From positions 53,187-117,186 of the forward strand of contig CAJTTI010000010.1 in assembly GCA_910579225.1 (NCBI GenBank): DNA of 64,000 bases, read 5' to 3'. This document shows, piece after piece, positions 34,868 to 44,481 of this stretch (position 1 is the stretch's first letter; each line of letters starts with the position of its first letter). A model generated the notes under the pieces. The model saw only the letters and a list, made by a program, of their open reading frames with translations, was not told the DNA's origin and searched no databases. The DNA is from an uncultured Lachnospiraceae bacterium (GTDB lineage Bacteria; Bacillota; Clostridia; Lachnospirales; Lachnospiraceae). Position numbers and translations under genes: made by a program.

Positions 34868-35773
34868 ATGACTGTAACAGAACAGATCCAGGCTTTGAAA
34901 CAGGAGAAAAATGCGGTAATCCTGGCACATTATTATGTACCGGATAAGGTACAGGAGATTGCCGATTATATTGGAGACTCTTTTTATCTGAGTAAAGCAG
35001 CGGCAGATACAGATGCGGATATGCTGGTTTTTTGTGGCGTGTCTTTTATGGGAGAAAGTGCCAAGATCCTGAACCCGGATAAAACAGTGCTTATGCCAGA
35101 TATGGAAGCCGACTGTCCTATGGCACATATGGCAGATATAGAGAACATCAAAAATATGAAAAAGAGTTGCGAGGATCTGGCTGTGGTCTGTTATATTAAT
35201 TCTACGGCAGAACTGAAGAAATATGCGGATGTATGCGTCACTTCTGCAAATGCCCTGAAAATTGTAAAGTCTCTGCCTAACCGTCAGATCCTTTTTATAC
35301 CCGATCAGAATCTGGGCAGATACATTGCATCTCAAGTGCCGGAGAAGCAGTTTTTCTTCAACGACGGATATTGTCCGATTCATGCTGCACTGACGGGAGA
35401 ATCTGTGAAATTGGCAAAGAAGCTACATCCAAAAGCACAGGTTCTGGTTCATCCGGAATGTGTTCCTGAAGTGCTGCAGATGGCAGATTATATTGGGAGT
35501 ACTTCCGGAATTATCCGATATGCAGGTGAGAGCGATTGCGATTCCTTTATAATCTGTACAGAAGAAGGGGTACTCTTTGAACTGAGAAAACAGAATCCGG
35601 AGAAAAAATTTTACATGGTGTCAGATAAGTTTCAGTGTCCGGATATGAAGAAGATTACCCTGGACAAGGTACTGCATGTACTGAAGGAAAACAGCAACCA
35701 AGTGGAAGTAACTCAGGAGCTTTCACAGGCTTCTGCTCGTGCTCTGGAGAGGATGCTGGAGCTTGCCAGATGA
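34868..35773 (+). CDS. nadA: NadA, quinolinate synthase
   Basis: The 301-residue product starts behind GGGAGG. It condenses iminoaspartate with dihydroxyacetone phosphate to give quinolinate, using a [4Fe-4S] cluster. Visible marks are ILAHYYVPDKVQEIADYIGDS, VFCGVSFMGESAKIL, VHPECVPEV and KFQCPDMKKITL. The length is in the short Firmicutes-type range. It heads nadA-nadB-nadC-niaR, with operator-like DNA upstream. Confidence 0.96.
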   Translation: MTVTEQIQALKQEKNAVILAHYYVPDKVQEIADYIGDSFYLSKAAADTDADMLVFCGVSFMGESAKILNPDKTVLMPDMEADCPMAHMADIENIKNMKKSCEDLAVVCYINSTAELKKYADVCVTSANALKIVKSLPNRQILFIPDQNLGRYIASQVPEKQFFFNDGYCPIHAALTGESVKLAKKLHPKAQVLVHPECVPEVLQMADYIGSTSGIIRYAGESDCDSFIICTEEGVLFELRKQNPEKKFYMVSDKFQCPDMKKITLDKVLHVLKENSNQVEVTQELSQASARALERMLELAR

Positions 35774-35798
35774 TATGCACTGCATAAGGAGACAGACA

Positions 35799-37085
35799 GT
35801 GAAAACAGATATTGTAATTGTAGGATGTGGTGTGGCAGGTTTGTATGCGGCACTGAATCTTCCAAAAGAGAAACAGATTCTGATCATTACCAAATCAGAT
35901 GTCAGGAGCAGCGATTCTTTCCTGGCCCAGGGCGGGATCTGCGTGCTGAGAGATGAGGAAGATTATGAAGCGTTCTTTCAGGACACCCTGAGAGCGGGCC
36001 ATTATGAGAATAACCGGGAGTCTGTGGATATTATGATCCGCTCTTCAAAAGAGGTCATAGAGGAATTGATATCTTATGGAGTGGAGTTTGAACAAAAGGA
36101 TGGAGAATTTATATATACGCGGGAAGGAGCGCATAGTCAGAACCGTATTCTTTACCATAAGGACATTACAGGAGAGGAGATTACCAGAAAACTGCTGGCC
36201 CAAATAAAAAAGCTGGAAAATATCACACTGATGGAATATACTACAATGGTAGACCTGCTGGTGGAAGATCACACTTGTCTCGGAATTGTAGCCAGGGATG
36301 AGGACGGAAAGATATTTCCCGTCCAGGCGGACGGAACGATGCTGGCCTGCGGCGGTATTGGAGGACTTTATGCCCATTCAACGAATTTTCCCCATCTGAC
36401 CGGAGACGGGCTGGCAGTATGCCTGAAACACCAGGTAGAGCTGCTTCATACAGATTATATCCAGATTCACCCAACAACATTGTATACAGAACGACCGGGA
36501 AGGCATTTCCTGATCTCGGAATCTGTACGGGGAGAAGGGGCCTGCCTGTACAATAAAAAAGGAGAACGTTTTACAGATGAACTGCTGCCCAGAGATTTAC
36601 TTACTGAAGAAATCTTAAGACAGATGGAGAAAGACGGAACACCTTATGTCTGGCTGGATATGCGCCCCATAGGAGAAGAAACTCTGCAGAATCACTTTCC
36701 GCATATTCTCCGGAAATGTCTGGAAGAAGGATATGATCCTCTGAAGGAGTGTATTCCCATCGTACCAGCTCAGCATTATTTTATGGGTGGGATCAAAGTG
36801 GACCATTATTCCAGAACATCCATGGACCGGCTGTATGCCGCCGGTGAGACCAGTTGTAACGGAGTCCACGGAGCGAACCGGCTGGCAAGCAATTCTCTGC
36901 TGGAAAGTCTGGTGTTTGCAAAACGGGCGGCGTTGCACATGAAAGAGGACGAATTAACGCGCCCTGCACAGGATTCCTGTGATTTTGCAGACTATAAACA
37001 GTATGAGGACGAAATACTGCTCCAGGAACAGTACAAGACTGTTGTATTAAACGAGATAGAAAGGATGAAACACTTACATGAATGA
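35799..37085 (+). CDS. nadB: NadB, L-aspartate oxidase (short form)
   Basis: The GTG start at 35799 follows AAGGAG at 7-nt spacing; the frame also reads upstream inside nadA without a ribosome site. The 428-residue flavoprotein has the FAD fold VIVGCGVAGLYAAL, SFLAQGGIC, REGAHSQNRILYHKD and CNGVHGANRLASNSLLE. It ends earlier than the roughly 530-residue E. coli enzyme, which has an extra helical C-terminal domain; short NadB proteins are common in Clostridia. It oxidises aspartate to iminoaspartate for NadA. The end overlaps nadC by 8 bp. Confidence 0.94.
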   Translation: MKTDIVIVGCGVAGLYAALNLPKEKQILIITKSDVRSSDSFLAQGGICVLRDEEDYEAFFQDTLRAGHYENNRESVDIMIRSSKEVIEELISYGVEFEQKDGEFIYTREGAHSQNRILYHKDITGEEITRKLLAQIKKLENITLMEYTTMVDLLVEDHTCLGIVARDEDGKIFPVQADGTMLACGGIGGLYAHSTNFPHLTGDGLAVCLKHQVELLHTDYIQIHPTTLYTERPGRHFLISESVRGEGACLYNKKGERFTDELLPRDLLTEEILRQMEKDGTPYVWLDMRPIGEETLQNHFPHILRKCLEEGYDPLKECIPIVPAQHYFMGGIKVDHYSRTSMDRLYAAGETSCNGVHGANRLASNSLLESLVFAKRAALHMKEDELTRPAQDSCDFADYKQYEDEILLQEQYKTVVLNEIERMKHLHE

Positions 37086-37932
37086 CCAGATTACCATGAC
37101 ATTAAATGCAGACCGTCTGCTTTTGCAGGCATTGCAGGAAGACATTACCAGTGAAGATATTACGACCAATTCTGTCATGAGAGGACCGGCAAAAGGAGAA
37201 GTGGAACTGATCTGTAAGCAGGACGGGATCATTGCAGGGCTTTTGGTATTTCAGAGGGTTTTTTCCCTGCTTGATTCCCAGACCACATGTACGTTCTTCT
37301 GCAAAGACGGAGACCGGGTACAAAAGGGACAGCGTATGGCCATTGTTACAGGTGATATTCGGGTGCTGCTGTCAGGAGAACGGGTAGCTTTGAATTTCCT
37401 TCAGCGGATGAGTGGAATTGCCACTTATACCAGATCTGTAGCCGAACTTTTAAAGGGAAGTAAAACAAAACTTCTGGATACCAGAAAGACTACTCCAAAC
37501 ATGCGTATTTTTGAGAAATATGCCGTGAAAGTAGGAGGCGGATACAATCATCGGTTTAACCTTTCTGACGGGATTTTGCTGAAGGACAATCATATTGGGG
37601 CTGCAGGCAGCGTTCGGGAAGCAGTTCGGATGGCAAAGGAATATGCACCTTTTGTCAGGAAGATTGAGATTGAAGTAGAGAATCTTGACATGGTGAAGGA
37701 AGCAGTGGAAGCTGGTGCAGATATTATTATGCTGGATAATATGTCCCCGGAGCAGATGAAAGAAGCCATAGCCATCATCGCCGGGCGTGCGCAGACAGAG
37801 TGTTCTGGAAATGTAACTAGAGAAAATGTGGAACAACTTGTAGACATTGGGGTTGATTATATTTCCAGCGGTGCTCTGACACATTCTGCACCAATTCTGG
37901 ATATTTCTTTAAAAAACCTTCATGCAGTTTAA
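37078..37932 (+). CDS. nadC: NadC, quinolinate phosphoribosyltransferase (decarboxylating)
   Basis: The 284-residue product shows the family marks: EDITSEDITT at the N-terminus, ALNFLQRMSGIATYTR, LLDTRKTTPNMRIFEKYAVK, GGGYNHRFNLSDGILLKDNH and the late DYISSGALTHSAP. It joins quinolinate and PRPP to give nicotinate mononucleotide. It is the third gene of the NAD operon and overlaps nadB. Confidence 0.96.
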   Translation: MNDQITMTLNADRLLLQALQEDITSEDITTNSVMRGPAKGEVELICKQDGIIAGLLVFQRVFSLLDSQTTCTFFCKDGDRVQKGQRMAIVTGDIRVLLSGERVALNFLQRMSGIATYTRSVAELLKGSKTKLLDTRKTTPNMRIFEKYAVKVGGGYNHRFNLSDGILLKDNHIGAAGSVREAVRMAKEYAPFVRKIEIEVENLDMVKEAVEAGADIIMLDNMSPEQMKEAIAIIAGRAQTECSGNVTRENVEQLVDIGVDYISSGALTHSAPILDISLKNLHAV

Positions 37933-37974
37933 ACGATATTGTCTAGAAGTTACAGAAAGCGAGGCGTATATTTT

Positions 37975-38484
37975 ATGAATGGAACCCAAAGACGCCAGGA
38001 TATTCTTAAAGCTCTTGAAACTGCCGGGAAACCACTGTCCGGCGCCCGTCTGGCGGAGGCGTTCTCAGTGAGTCGTCAGGTGATTGTACAGGATATGGCA
38101 TTGATTCGAGCGGAAGGACATGATATTATTTCCACCAGTCGCGGATATGTGATCCAGTCGCCATCACGGATCTCCAGAACCATAAAGGCGCTGCATTCTA
38201 ATGAACAGATTGCAGACGAGCTGTATACCATTGTGGATCTGGGTGGAACGGCAGAAGATGTATCGGTCCGTCACCGAGTATACGGAAGACTTCGGGCAGA
38301 TCTGAAAGTATCTTCCAGACTGGATGTCCATCGGTTTCTGAAGGAACTCAAAAGCGGAAAATCCACTCCTTTGAAAGATATTACATCCGGCTATCACTAC
38401 CATACGATTCTTGCAGATTCAGAAGAAACTCTGGATTTGATTCAACGAGAACTTCGTAAAAAAGGGTATTTGTGCGAACAATAA
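37975..38484 (+). CDS. niaR: NiaR (YrxA), niacin-responsive repressor
   Basis: The start is ATG 37975 (MNGTQRRQDILKALETAG); 169 residues. An N-terminal winged helix-turn-helix (ARLAEAFSVSRQVIVQDMAL) is followed by a 3H domain with the three conserved histidine regions: VRHRVYG, DVHRFL, and GYHYHTI. NiaR binds niacin with a metal and represses de novo NAD genes. It sits last in the operon it probably controls. Confidence 0.92.
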   Translation: MNGTQRRQDILKALETAGKPLSGARLAEAFSVSRQVIVQDMALIRAEGHDIISTSRGYVIQSPSRISRTIKALHSNEQIADELYTIVDLGGTAEDVSVRHRVYGRLRADLKVSSRLDVHRFLKELKSGKSTPLKDITSGYHYHTILADSEETLDLIQRELRKKGYLCEQ

Positions 38485-38525
38485 GGGAGTGACAAACGGG
38501 TTTGATTTTGTAATATAATAATTCA

Positions 38526-38560
38526 GGAGGCCGGTTGCAAGAGTACGGCCTTCTTTTCGT
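38526..38560 (+). terminator. Terminator of the nad operon
   Basis: AGGCCG (38528-38533) pairs with CGGCCT (38546-38551), followed by TCTTTTCGTTTT. Confidence 0.7.
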
Positions 38561-38607
38561 TTTCCTGGTTTGTTTCCTGTGATCTGATAATTTTATTTAA
38601 ATTTGAT

Positions 38608-38636
38608 TAGACACAGACATAAGAAACCTTTATAAT
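38608..38636 (+). promoter_or_regulatory. Promoter of the hybrid sensor kinase gene
   Basis: TAGACA (38608-38613) and TATAAT (38631-38636) are 17 bp apart, 60 bp before the start at 38696. Confidence 0.65.
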
Positions 38637-38695
38637 AGCAGTTAGGCAGTGATTGAGCTGTGAATTTCCAAGGGTGTATTTTCAGGAGTAAGAGG

Positions 38696-41236
38696 ATGTT
38701 TAGAAAAACGAAAAAATTTTTATTGGCAAGTACCTGTAGTCTGCTTCTGTTGTGCGTCGTTATCTTTCTATGGGTGAGCATATATATGAGTGCCAGGAGT
38801 GAAGACGCAATCAGTGAAATTGGCATGATCTATATGTCAGAAATGAGCAGACAGCTGCAACAGAAGTTTGATGCAGTTGTCAGTCTGCGTGTGTCTCAGG
38901 TGGAAGAGATTGCAAGAAGTGTTTGGTCTGAAGATAAAAAAAGTGATGAGTTCAGAGAAAAACTGGCTGAAAATGCAGAAGTACGGGGATTTACTTATCT
39001 TGCGCTCTATAACGAAAGTGGAAAAGAAGAGGTAATCTATGGGAGTTCCATAGATGTTTTTGACGAGGTGGAATTCCTGGATATACTGAATATAAACGAA
39101 AAAAAAGTAACTAGCGGTTTTGACAGGCAAGGCGAAAAGATGCTGCTGATGGCAGTCAATGGGGCATATCCCATGCAAAATGGAGAGACCAGCCGCTGCC
39201 TTGTAGCCGGTCTTCCGATGGAATATCTGAATACAGCGTTAGTTCTGGAAGAGGAAAACTCCATGGTGTACAGCCATATTATTCGTAGAGACGGAACGTT
39301 TGTCATCCGTAACGGAGAGGCTTACAGGGATAATTATTTTACACGCATACGGGAGATGTTTTCAGGACATAACGGGAAGACGCCGGAAAATTATGTACAG
39401 GAACTGGAGGAAGCGATGAATGCCAATGCGGATTATTCTGCACTAGTAGAAATGGACGGGGCACATCGTCATTTGTACTGTTCATCGCTTCCGGGTTCCG
39501 AGTGGTATCTTGTGGCTGTCATGCCCTACGGCACGTTGGACGATGCCATTGCACATCTGGGAGTTCAGAGGCAAAATATCATGCTTGGCGCATGTGGAAT
39601 CATCCTGGCAGCGGTTCTGCTGGTATTTGTTCTCTATTACCGTCTCTCGCAGCAACAGCTTCGTGAACTGGATAAAGCAGAAAAAGCAGCAGTAAAGGCA
39701 AATAAAGCAAAAAGTGAATTTCTGTCCAATATGAGTCATGATATACGGACCCCTATGAACGGAATTGTAGGTATGACGGCAATTGCAATGACAAATTTGC
39801 ATGATGTGGCAAGAGTCAAGGACTGTCTTGGGAAGATTGCCCTGTCCAGCAAACATTTGCTGGGTCTGATCAATGACGTACTTGATATGTCCAAGATCGA
39901 GAGCGGAAAACTTTCCCTGAATCTGAACCAGATATCGCTGCATGAAGCAATGGGGAGCATTGTCAATATTGTGAAGCCTCAGGTTGAAGCAAGGAATCAA
40001 CATTTTGATATTTTCATCCAGGATATTAAAGTGGAAGATGTGTATTGTGACAATGTGAGACTGAACCAGGTTCTCATCAATCTTCTTTCCAATGCAGTGA
40101 AATTTACGCCAGAAGGCGGCGTCATCAACGTGTGCTTAAAACAGGAAAGTTCGCCTTTGGGGGATCATTATGTAAAGTGTCATTTTATCGTGAAAGACAG
40201 TGGTATTGGTATGACGCAGGAATTTCAGAAGACGATTTTTGATACTTTTACAAGAGAGAAGAATTCTAGTGTGGATAAGACGGAAGGAACCGGGCTTGGC
40301 ATGGCGATTACAAAATGCATTATAGATGCCATGGGAGGAACCATAGAGATCCAGAGCGAGCCAGGGAAGGGCAGTAGCTTCCATGTGTCAGTGGATCTGG
40401 AAAAAGCAATGGTAAAAGAGGAAAATATGCTTCTTCCTCCCTGGAAAATGCTGGTGGTTGATAACAATGAAGAACTTTGCCTGGGTGCGGTTTCTGCATT
40501 AAAGGAGATCGGAATCAATGCAGAATGGGCGACAAGCGGTAAAGAAGCCCTGGAAATGGTAAGGCACCGTCATGCGGATGGGGATGACTATGAGATTATT
40601 CTTCTGGACTGGAAGATGCCTTATATGGATGGTCTTACGACAGCCAAAGCGATCAGAGACTGTATGGGGGAAGAGGTGCCTATTCTGATTATTTCTGCGT
40701 ACGACTGGAGTGACATTGAAAAAGAAGCAGAGGAAGTGGGAATCCATGGATTTATCTCCAAACCGTTGTTTAAATCCAATCTTTTTGCAGGACTAAGTCA
40801 TTATATGAAGATGGAAGATTCTGTGGAACAAGTGGAAGAATTTGTAACAGAACAGTTCGCAGGAAAACGTATCTTGCTAGCGGAGGATAATGATCTAAAC
40901 TGGGAAATTGCAGAAGAACTTCTGTCAGAGGCCGGTTTTGAACTGCAGAGAGCAGAAAATGGAAAAGTATGTATGGAGCGTTTTCAGGCATCTGAAGAAG
41001 GCTATTTTGATGTGATTCTGATGGATATCCGGATGCCTGTAATGAGCGGCTATGATGCGGCGTCAGGGATTCGAAAGATGGAACGTTCAGATGCAGATCT
41101 TCCGATCATAGCTATGACTGCAGACGCGTTTTCAGAAGATATTGAACATTGTAAAAGATGCGGCATGAATGAACATGTATCAAAACCTATTGACGTGGAC
41201 GGATTACTTCAGATTCTTAAAAAGTATCTGAAATAA
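38696..41236 (+). CDS. Hybrid sensor histidine kinase with two receiver domains
   Basis: The start at ATG 38696 follows AGGAG; 846 residues. Two membrane helices (about residues 6-28 and 295-318) flank a roughly 265-residue outer sensor of Cache type. A short linker leads to HisKA with H348 (SHDIRTPMNGIVGM) and a HATPase domain (NLLSNAVKFTPEGG, GTGLGMAITK). Two receiver domains follow, with D638 (LLDWKMPY) and D777 (LMDIRMPVMSGYDA). No output domain or partner regulator is adjacent, so phosphotransfer must go to a distant protein. Such hybrids are common in Lachnospiraceae. The ligand is unknown. Confidence 0.9.
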   Translation: MFRKTKKFLLASTCSLLLLCVVIFLWVSIYMSARSEDAISEIGMIYMSEMSRQLQQKFDAVVSLRVSQVEEIARSVWSEDKKSDEFREKLAENAEVRGFTYLALYNESGKEEVIYGSSIDVFDEVEFLDILNINEKKVTSGFDRQGEKMLLMAVNGAYPMQNGETSRCLVAGLPMEYLNTALVLEEENSMVYSHIIRRDGTFVIRNGEAYRDNYFTRIREMFSGHNGKTPENYVQELEEAMNANADYSALVEMDGAHRHLYCSSLPGSEWYLVAVMPYGTLDDAIAHLGVQRQNIMLGACGIILAAVLLVFVLYYRLSQQQLRELDKAEKAAVKANKAKSEFLSNMSHDIRTPMNGIVGMTAIAMTNLHDVARVKDCLGKIALSSKHLLGLINDVLDMSKIESGKLSLNLNQISLHEAMGSIVNIVKPQVEARNQHFDIFIQDIKVEDVYCDNVRLNQVLINLLSNAVKFTPEGGVINVCLKQESSPLGDHYVKCHFIVKDSGIGMTQEFQKTIFDTFTREKNSSVDKTEGTGLGMAITKCIIDAMGGTIEIQSEPGKGSSFHVSVDLEKAMVKEENMLLPPWKMLVVDNNEELCLGAVSALKEIGINAEWATSGKEALEMVRHRHADGDDYEIILLDWKMPYMDGLTTAKAIRDCMGEEVPILIISAYDWSDIEKEAEEVGIHGFISKPLFKSNLFAGLSHYMKMEDSVEQVEEFVTEQFAGKRILLAEDNDLNWEIAEELLSEAGFELQRAENGKVCMERFQASEEGYFDVILMDIRMPVMSGYDAASGIRKMERSDADLPIIAMTADAFSEDIEHCKRCGMNEHVSKPIDVDGLLQILKKYLK

Positions 41237-41272
41237 TATTTGAAAATTTTCCTGCAATTTTTAAAAAATTCC

Positions 41273-41303
41273 TTGACCTTATACCAGGTATACCCCTTAT
41301 AGT
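41273..41303 (+). promoter_or_regulatory. MerR-type promoter with 19-bp spacer and operator
   Basis: TTGACC (41273-41278) and TATAGT (41298-41303) are 19 bp apart. A perfect 13-bp palindrome TATACCAGGTATA (41280-41292) lies in the spacer. This is the architecture of promoters that MerR regulators untwist. Confidence 0.7.
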
Positions 41304-41332
41304 GTGACTATCAGAAGCAGGGAGGCGGTCAT

Positions 41333-42172
41333 ATGAATATTCAGGATCTGGAAAAAAGGACCGGTATTACAAAGCAGAATATTCGTTTTTATGAGAAGAA
41401 AGGGTTGCTTTCTCCGAAGCGAAATGCTGCAAATAACTATCGAGAATATGCCGAAGAAGATGTGAAGACGCTGCATGCTATCCGGATGCTCCGAAAACTG
41501 GATGTCTCCATTGAGGATATCCGGGGGACACTGGATGGTCGGATTGCATTGGACACTCTGATGCAGAAGCATCTGGAAGAACTGGAGAACCGGCAAAAGG
41601 AACTGAAAGCCGGGATCAGTATCTGTAAAAAACTGGCGTATACAGAGTTGTCGGATCTGGATATAGAGGCCGTTCTTCAGGAAATGGATAAAGAGGAAGC
41701 ACAAGGGGGAAAATTTATGAATATTATTGAGGATTACAAAAAATATACCAAGGCAGAACGAAAAAGGACATTTTCCTTTGTCCCAAATAATATGGCGCTG
41801 ACACCTGCAGAGTTTTCAGAGGCACTGTTCCAGTATGCAGATGAAAACCACTTGAATCTGGTGATCACAAAAGAGAGTATGTATCCGATTTTTGAGATTG
41901 ACGGCGTGGAATATACCGCAGAACGCAGATTCTATCGATTCGGCGCGTCTGTTCGGTGCAAGATGACCCATCCGGAGGAATTGGAAGAGGAGCTGCGCGG
42001 AGTGCCGCTGCGACACAGAAGATGGTTCCAAATCCTGGGGGCCGGACTGCTTCCGGCCGGACTTCTGATCTATTTTATTGCAGTCAGCGGGGATCTTTTC
42101 CTTGGGCTTATCATGGGGGTGTGTCTGATTCCAATCATGGTATGGATGTTCCAGGCATATCATGGCTTTTAA
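41333..42172 (+). CDS. MerR-family regulator with a membrane-associated C-terminus
   Basis: The 279-residue product begins with a MerR helix-turn-helix (RTGITKQNIRFYEKKGLLSP, NYREYAEEDVKTLHAI), then a dimer helix to about residue 120. The C-terminal part has a soluble segment and two hydrophobic helices (about residues 230-250 and 255-275), so the effector end may sit in the membrane. No ligand-binding cysteines of the metal type are obvious. The 19-bp-spacer promoter upstream suggests autoregulation. The target genes are unknown. Confidence 0.8.
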   Translation: MNIQDLEKRTGITKQNIRFYEKKGLLSPKRNAANNYREYAEEDVKTLHAIRMLRKLDVSIEDIRGTLDGRIALDTLMQKHLEELENRQKELKAGISICKKLAYTELSDLDIEAVLQEMDKEEAQGGKFMNIIEDYKKYTKAERKRTFSFVPNNMALTPAEFSEALFQYADENHLNLVITKESMYPIFEIDGVEYTAERRFYRFGASVRCKMTHPEELEEELRGVPLRHRRWFQILGAGLLPAGLLIYFIAVSGDLFLGLIMGVCLIPIMVWMFQAYHGF

Positions 42173-42254
42173 ACATGCCTTTTGGAACTTTCCTGGCCAG
42201 GGGAGACAGATTATATGAAAGAGTAATACTACAGATCGTCTGAAGAGAGAACAG

Positions 42255-42300
42255 CGTCCTGAAAAACGACAAAATGTCTGTTTTTCAGGGCGTTTCTGTT
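42255..42300 (+). terminator. Terminator after the MerR gene
   Basis: CGTCCTGAAAAAC (42255-42267) pairs with GTTTTTCAGGGCG (42280-42292), with one wobble, then TTTCTGTT. It separates the regulator from the Wood-Ljungdahl locus. Confidence 0.75.
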
Positions 42301-42301
42301 A

Positions 42302-42387
42302 TAAAAAACTTTTCCATATTTTTTTGCGGACTTTTTACAAAAAAATATGGATTATGACTGGAAAATCTGTTCAATATGTATTATACT
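42302..42387 (+). promoter_or_regulatory. Wood-Ljungdahl promoter 1 with upstream CCATATTTT dyad
   Basis: The 13-bp perfect inverted repeat CCATATTTTTTTG (42314-42326) and CAAAAAAATATGG (42338-42350) has an 11-nt gap. Eight bases later comes a weak -35 (TGGAAA, 42359-42364) and then TATACT (42382-42387), 17 bp apart. A TAAAAAACTTTT stretch precedes the dyad. Nearly the same block precedes the second promoter at 46300. No T-run follows the hairpin, so an activator or repressor site is more likely than a terminator. Confidence 0.6.
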
Positions 42388-42518
42388 AAATTCGGTAGTA
42401 AATACAGGGCTGACGAGTCTGTCTATTGTCATCTTTTCCTCAGGTGCAGAGGAGGAAAAAGGGACAAAAACAGATAAGTATAAGTTTTGTAAATCAATCA
42501 GATAAGGAAGGTGAGCAA

Positions 42519-44480
42519 TTGGAAAACTATACTAAGTATAAGTTGAAAAGTAATGACGAGCTGGCGTCTTTATTGGCTGATAAAGACAATGTGTTCATCA
42601 TTGCCTGCAACAAGTGCTTCAAGGAATTTGAAACCATTGACGAACCAGAGTGCGGCGAGCTTGAGAAGCTCGTCACCGAACAGGGAAAGACAGTCACAGG
42701 TACTGCAAGAGTGGATTTCCTGTGCAACAGTACACAGACACAGAGAAAGTTACAGGATATGATTCCGGAAGGGACCGAACATATTCTGGTGGCTTCCTGC
42801 GGCCTTGGTATCCAGACGGTTGCAGATTTGACCGGGAAGTCTGTCTTCGCAGCCAGTGATTCTCTGAATTATACAGGACATCACGGCATGGCTCTGACGA
42901 AGAAGAGCTGTGATGCGTGCGCGCAGTGTTATCTGAACGTAACCGGCGGTATCTGCCCCATTGTGGACTGCTCCAAGAGCCTGGTCAACGGACAGTGCGG
43001 CGGCGCGAAGAATGGCAAATGCGAAGTGGATCCCGACAAGGACTGCGCATGGGAGAAGATTTACCGGCGACTGGAGAAACAGGGTCGTCTCTCCGAGTTT
43101 CTGGCTCAGCCCGTTCAGCTTCGGGACTATTCCAAAGTTGATTTTAAATTTGTAAACGATTATGTGAAATCCATCCGCGAGAACAGGCTGGAAGGCTATT
43201 ACGGCGGCGTGCATCCGTCGGAGCGGAAAGAATTTACCGAGCATATTCCGCTGGAGAGATTCCCGGATCCGAAGACCGTAGTCATCCCGCTGTCCATGCA
43301 TGCGGGCGCTCCGGCCAACCCTGTGGTACAGGTGGGCGATGCGGTAAAAGTCGGACAGGTGATCGGCGAGCAGGCAGGCTTTATCAGCGCTCCGGTTCAT
43401 TCCAGCGTCAGCGGAACGGTAACGGCGATCGAGAACCATCCGCATGCGACAAGAGGCGAATGTCTGTCTGTTGTTATTGAGTCTGATGGAAAGAATACTC
43501 TGCACGAATCTGTAAAACCCCATAAAAATCTTGACAGCCTGACTCCCGATGAAATCATCGAGATCGTCCGTGACAGCGGGATCGTCGGTATGGGCGGCGC
43601 AGGATTCCCGACTTCCGTCAAATTAAAACCCAACAAGCCCATTGACGCTGTTCTTCTGAACGGCTGTGAATGTGAGCCGCTTCTGACTGCGGATCACAGA
43701 GTGCTTCTGGAGTTTGCAGACGACGTGATCTTTGGCCTGAAAGCAATCGTCAAAACGGTAGACGCAAAAAAAGGAATTATTGTAATTGAGGACAACAAGC
43801 CGGATGCCATCGAGCTGATGAAGGCAAAGACCGCAGACTGCGAAAACCTGGAAGTGGTAGTGGCGAAGACAAAATATCCGCAGGGCGCTGAGAAAATGCT
43901 GATCAAGCGCGTGATGGGAAGACAGGTTCCCCGCGGAGGACTTCCTGCAGACGTAGGCTGCGTAGTAAGCAACATCAGTACCACAAAGGCAATTTCTGAC
44001 GCGATTCAGAAGGGCATGCCGCTTGTGGAGCGTGTAACGACCGTAACCGGTGAGAATCTGAAGAAGCCGGGCAATTATATCGTGAAGATCGGTACCATCA
44101 CCCAGGAACTGATCGATTACTGCGGCGGTATCACGGGAGACGATGTTACGATCAAGGCGGGCGGTCCCATGATGGGATTCGTCATGAACAATACGAATGC
44201 GCCGATTATGAAAGGCTCCAACGGAATCATTGTAGTCGATACGGATCATACAGCGGAACAGCCGTGTATCAAATGCGGCCGCTGTGCGGATGTCTGTCCG
44301 ATGGAACTGTCTCCTCTGTATTTCGCAAAATTTGCGGATGAAGAGAACTGGCAAGGCGATAAGGACATGAATATCATGGATTGTATCGAGTGCAGATGCT
44401 GTGAGTACATCTGCTCCTCCAAGATTCCGTTAGTCACCAAGATCAAAGCCGGAAAAAATGCAGTAAGGGGGATGAAGTGA
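42519..44480 (+). CDS. MetV-RnfC2 fusion: methylene-THF reductase electron-input subunit
   Basis: The start is TTG 42519, behind AAGGAAGGTGAG, chosen because the protein then aligns with the second MetV from its start; 653 residues. Residues 1 to about 200 are a MetV domain with Cys groups CNKC, CDACAQCYLNVTGGICPIVDC and a CGGAKNGKCEVDPDKDC stretch. Residues about 225-653 are RnfC-like: GGAGFPTSVKLKP, LLNGCECEPLLTAD, a PRGGLPADVGCVV region, and two 4Fe-4S sets (CIKCGRCADVCP, CIECRCCEYICS). RnfC2 binds NADH in type III methylene-THF reductase complexes of acetogens. No other Rnf genes are here. MetV is a separate gene in relatives I know. Confidence 0.82.
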   Translation: MENYTKYKLKSNDELASLLADKDNVFIIACNKCFKEFETIDEPECGELEKLVTEQGKTVTGTARVDFLCNSTQTQRKLQDMIPEGTEHILVASCGLGIQTVADLTGKSVFAASDSLNYTGHHGMALTKKSCDACAQCYLNVTGGICPIVDCSKSLVNGQCGGAKNGKCEVDPDKDCAWEKIYRRLEKQGRLSEFLAQPVQLRDYSKVDFKFVNDYVKSIRENRLEGYYGGVHPSERKEFTEHIPLERFPDPKTVVIPLSMHAGAPANPVVQVGDAVKVGQVIGEQAGFISAPVHSSVSGTVTAIENHPHATRGECLSVVIESDGKNTLHESVKPHKNLDSLTPDEIIEIVRDSGIVGMGGAGFPTSVKLKPNKPIDAVLLNGCECEPLLTADHRVLLEFADDVIFGLKAIVKTVDAKKGIIVIEDNKPDAIELMKAKTADCENLEVVVAKTKYPQGAEKMLIKRVMGRQVPRGGLPADVGCVVSNISTTKAISDAIQKGMPLVERVTTVTGENLKKPGNYIVKIGTITQELIDYCGGITGDDVTIKAGGPMMGFVMNNTNAPIMKGSNGIIVVDTDHTAEQPCIKCGRCADVCPMELSPLYFAKFADEENWQGDKDMNIMDCIECRCCEYICSSKIPLVTKIKAGKNAVRGMK

Positions 44481-44481
44481 T

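Noticed and set aside
42314..42350. Intrinsic terminator at the CCATATTTT inverted repeat
   Set aside because: The stem is AT-rich, has an 11-nt gap, no T-run follows, and a separate good terminator lies just upstream; a regulatory dyad fits better.
42519..44480. Housekeeping Rnf complex subunit C
   Set aside because: No rnfD, G, E, A or B genes are nearby and the protein is fused to MetV next to metV and metF, so RnfC2 of a methylene-THF reductase is the better reading.
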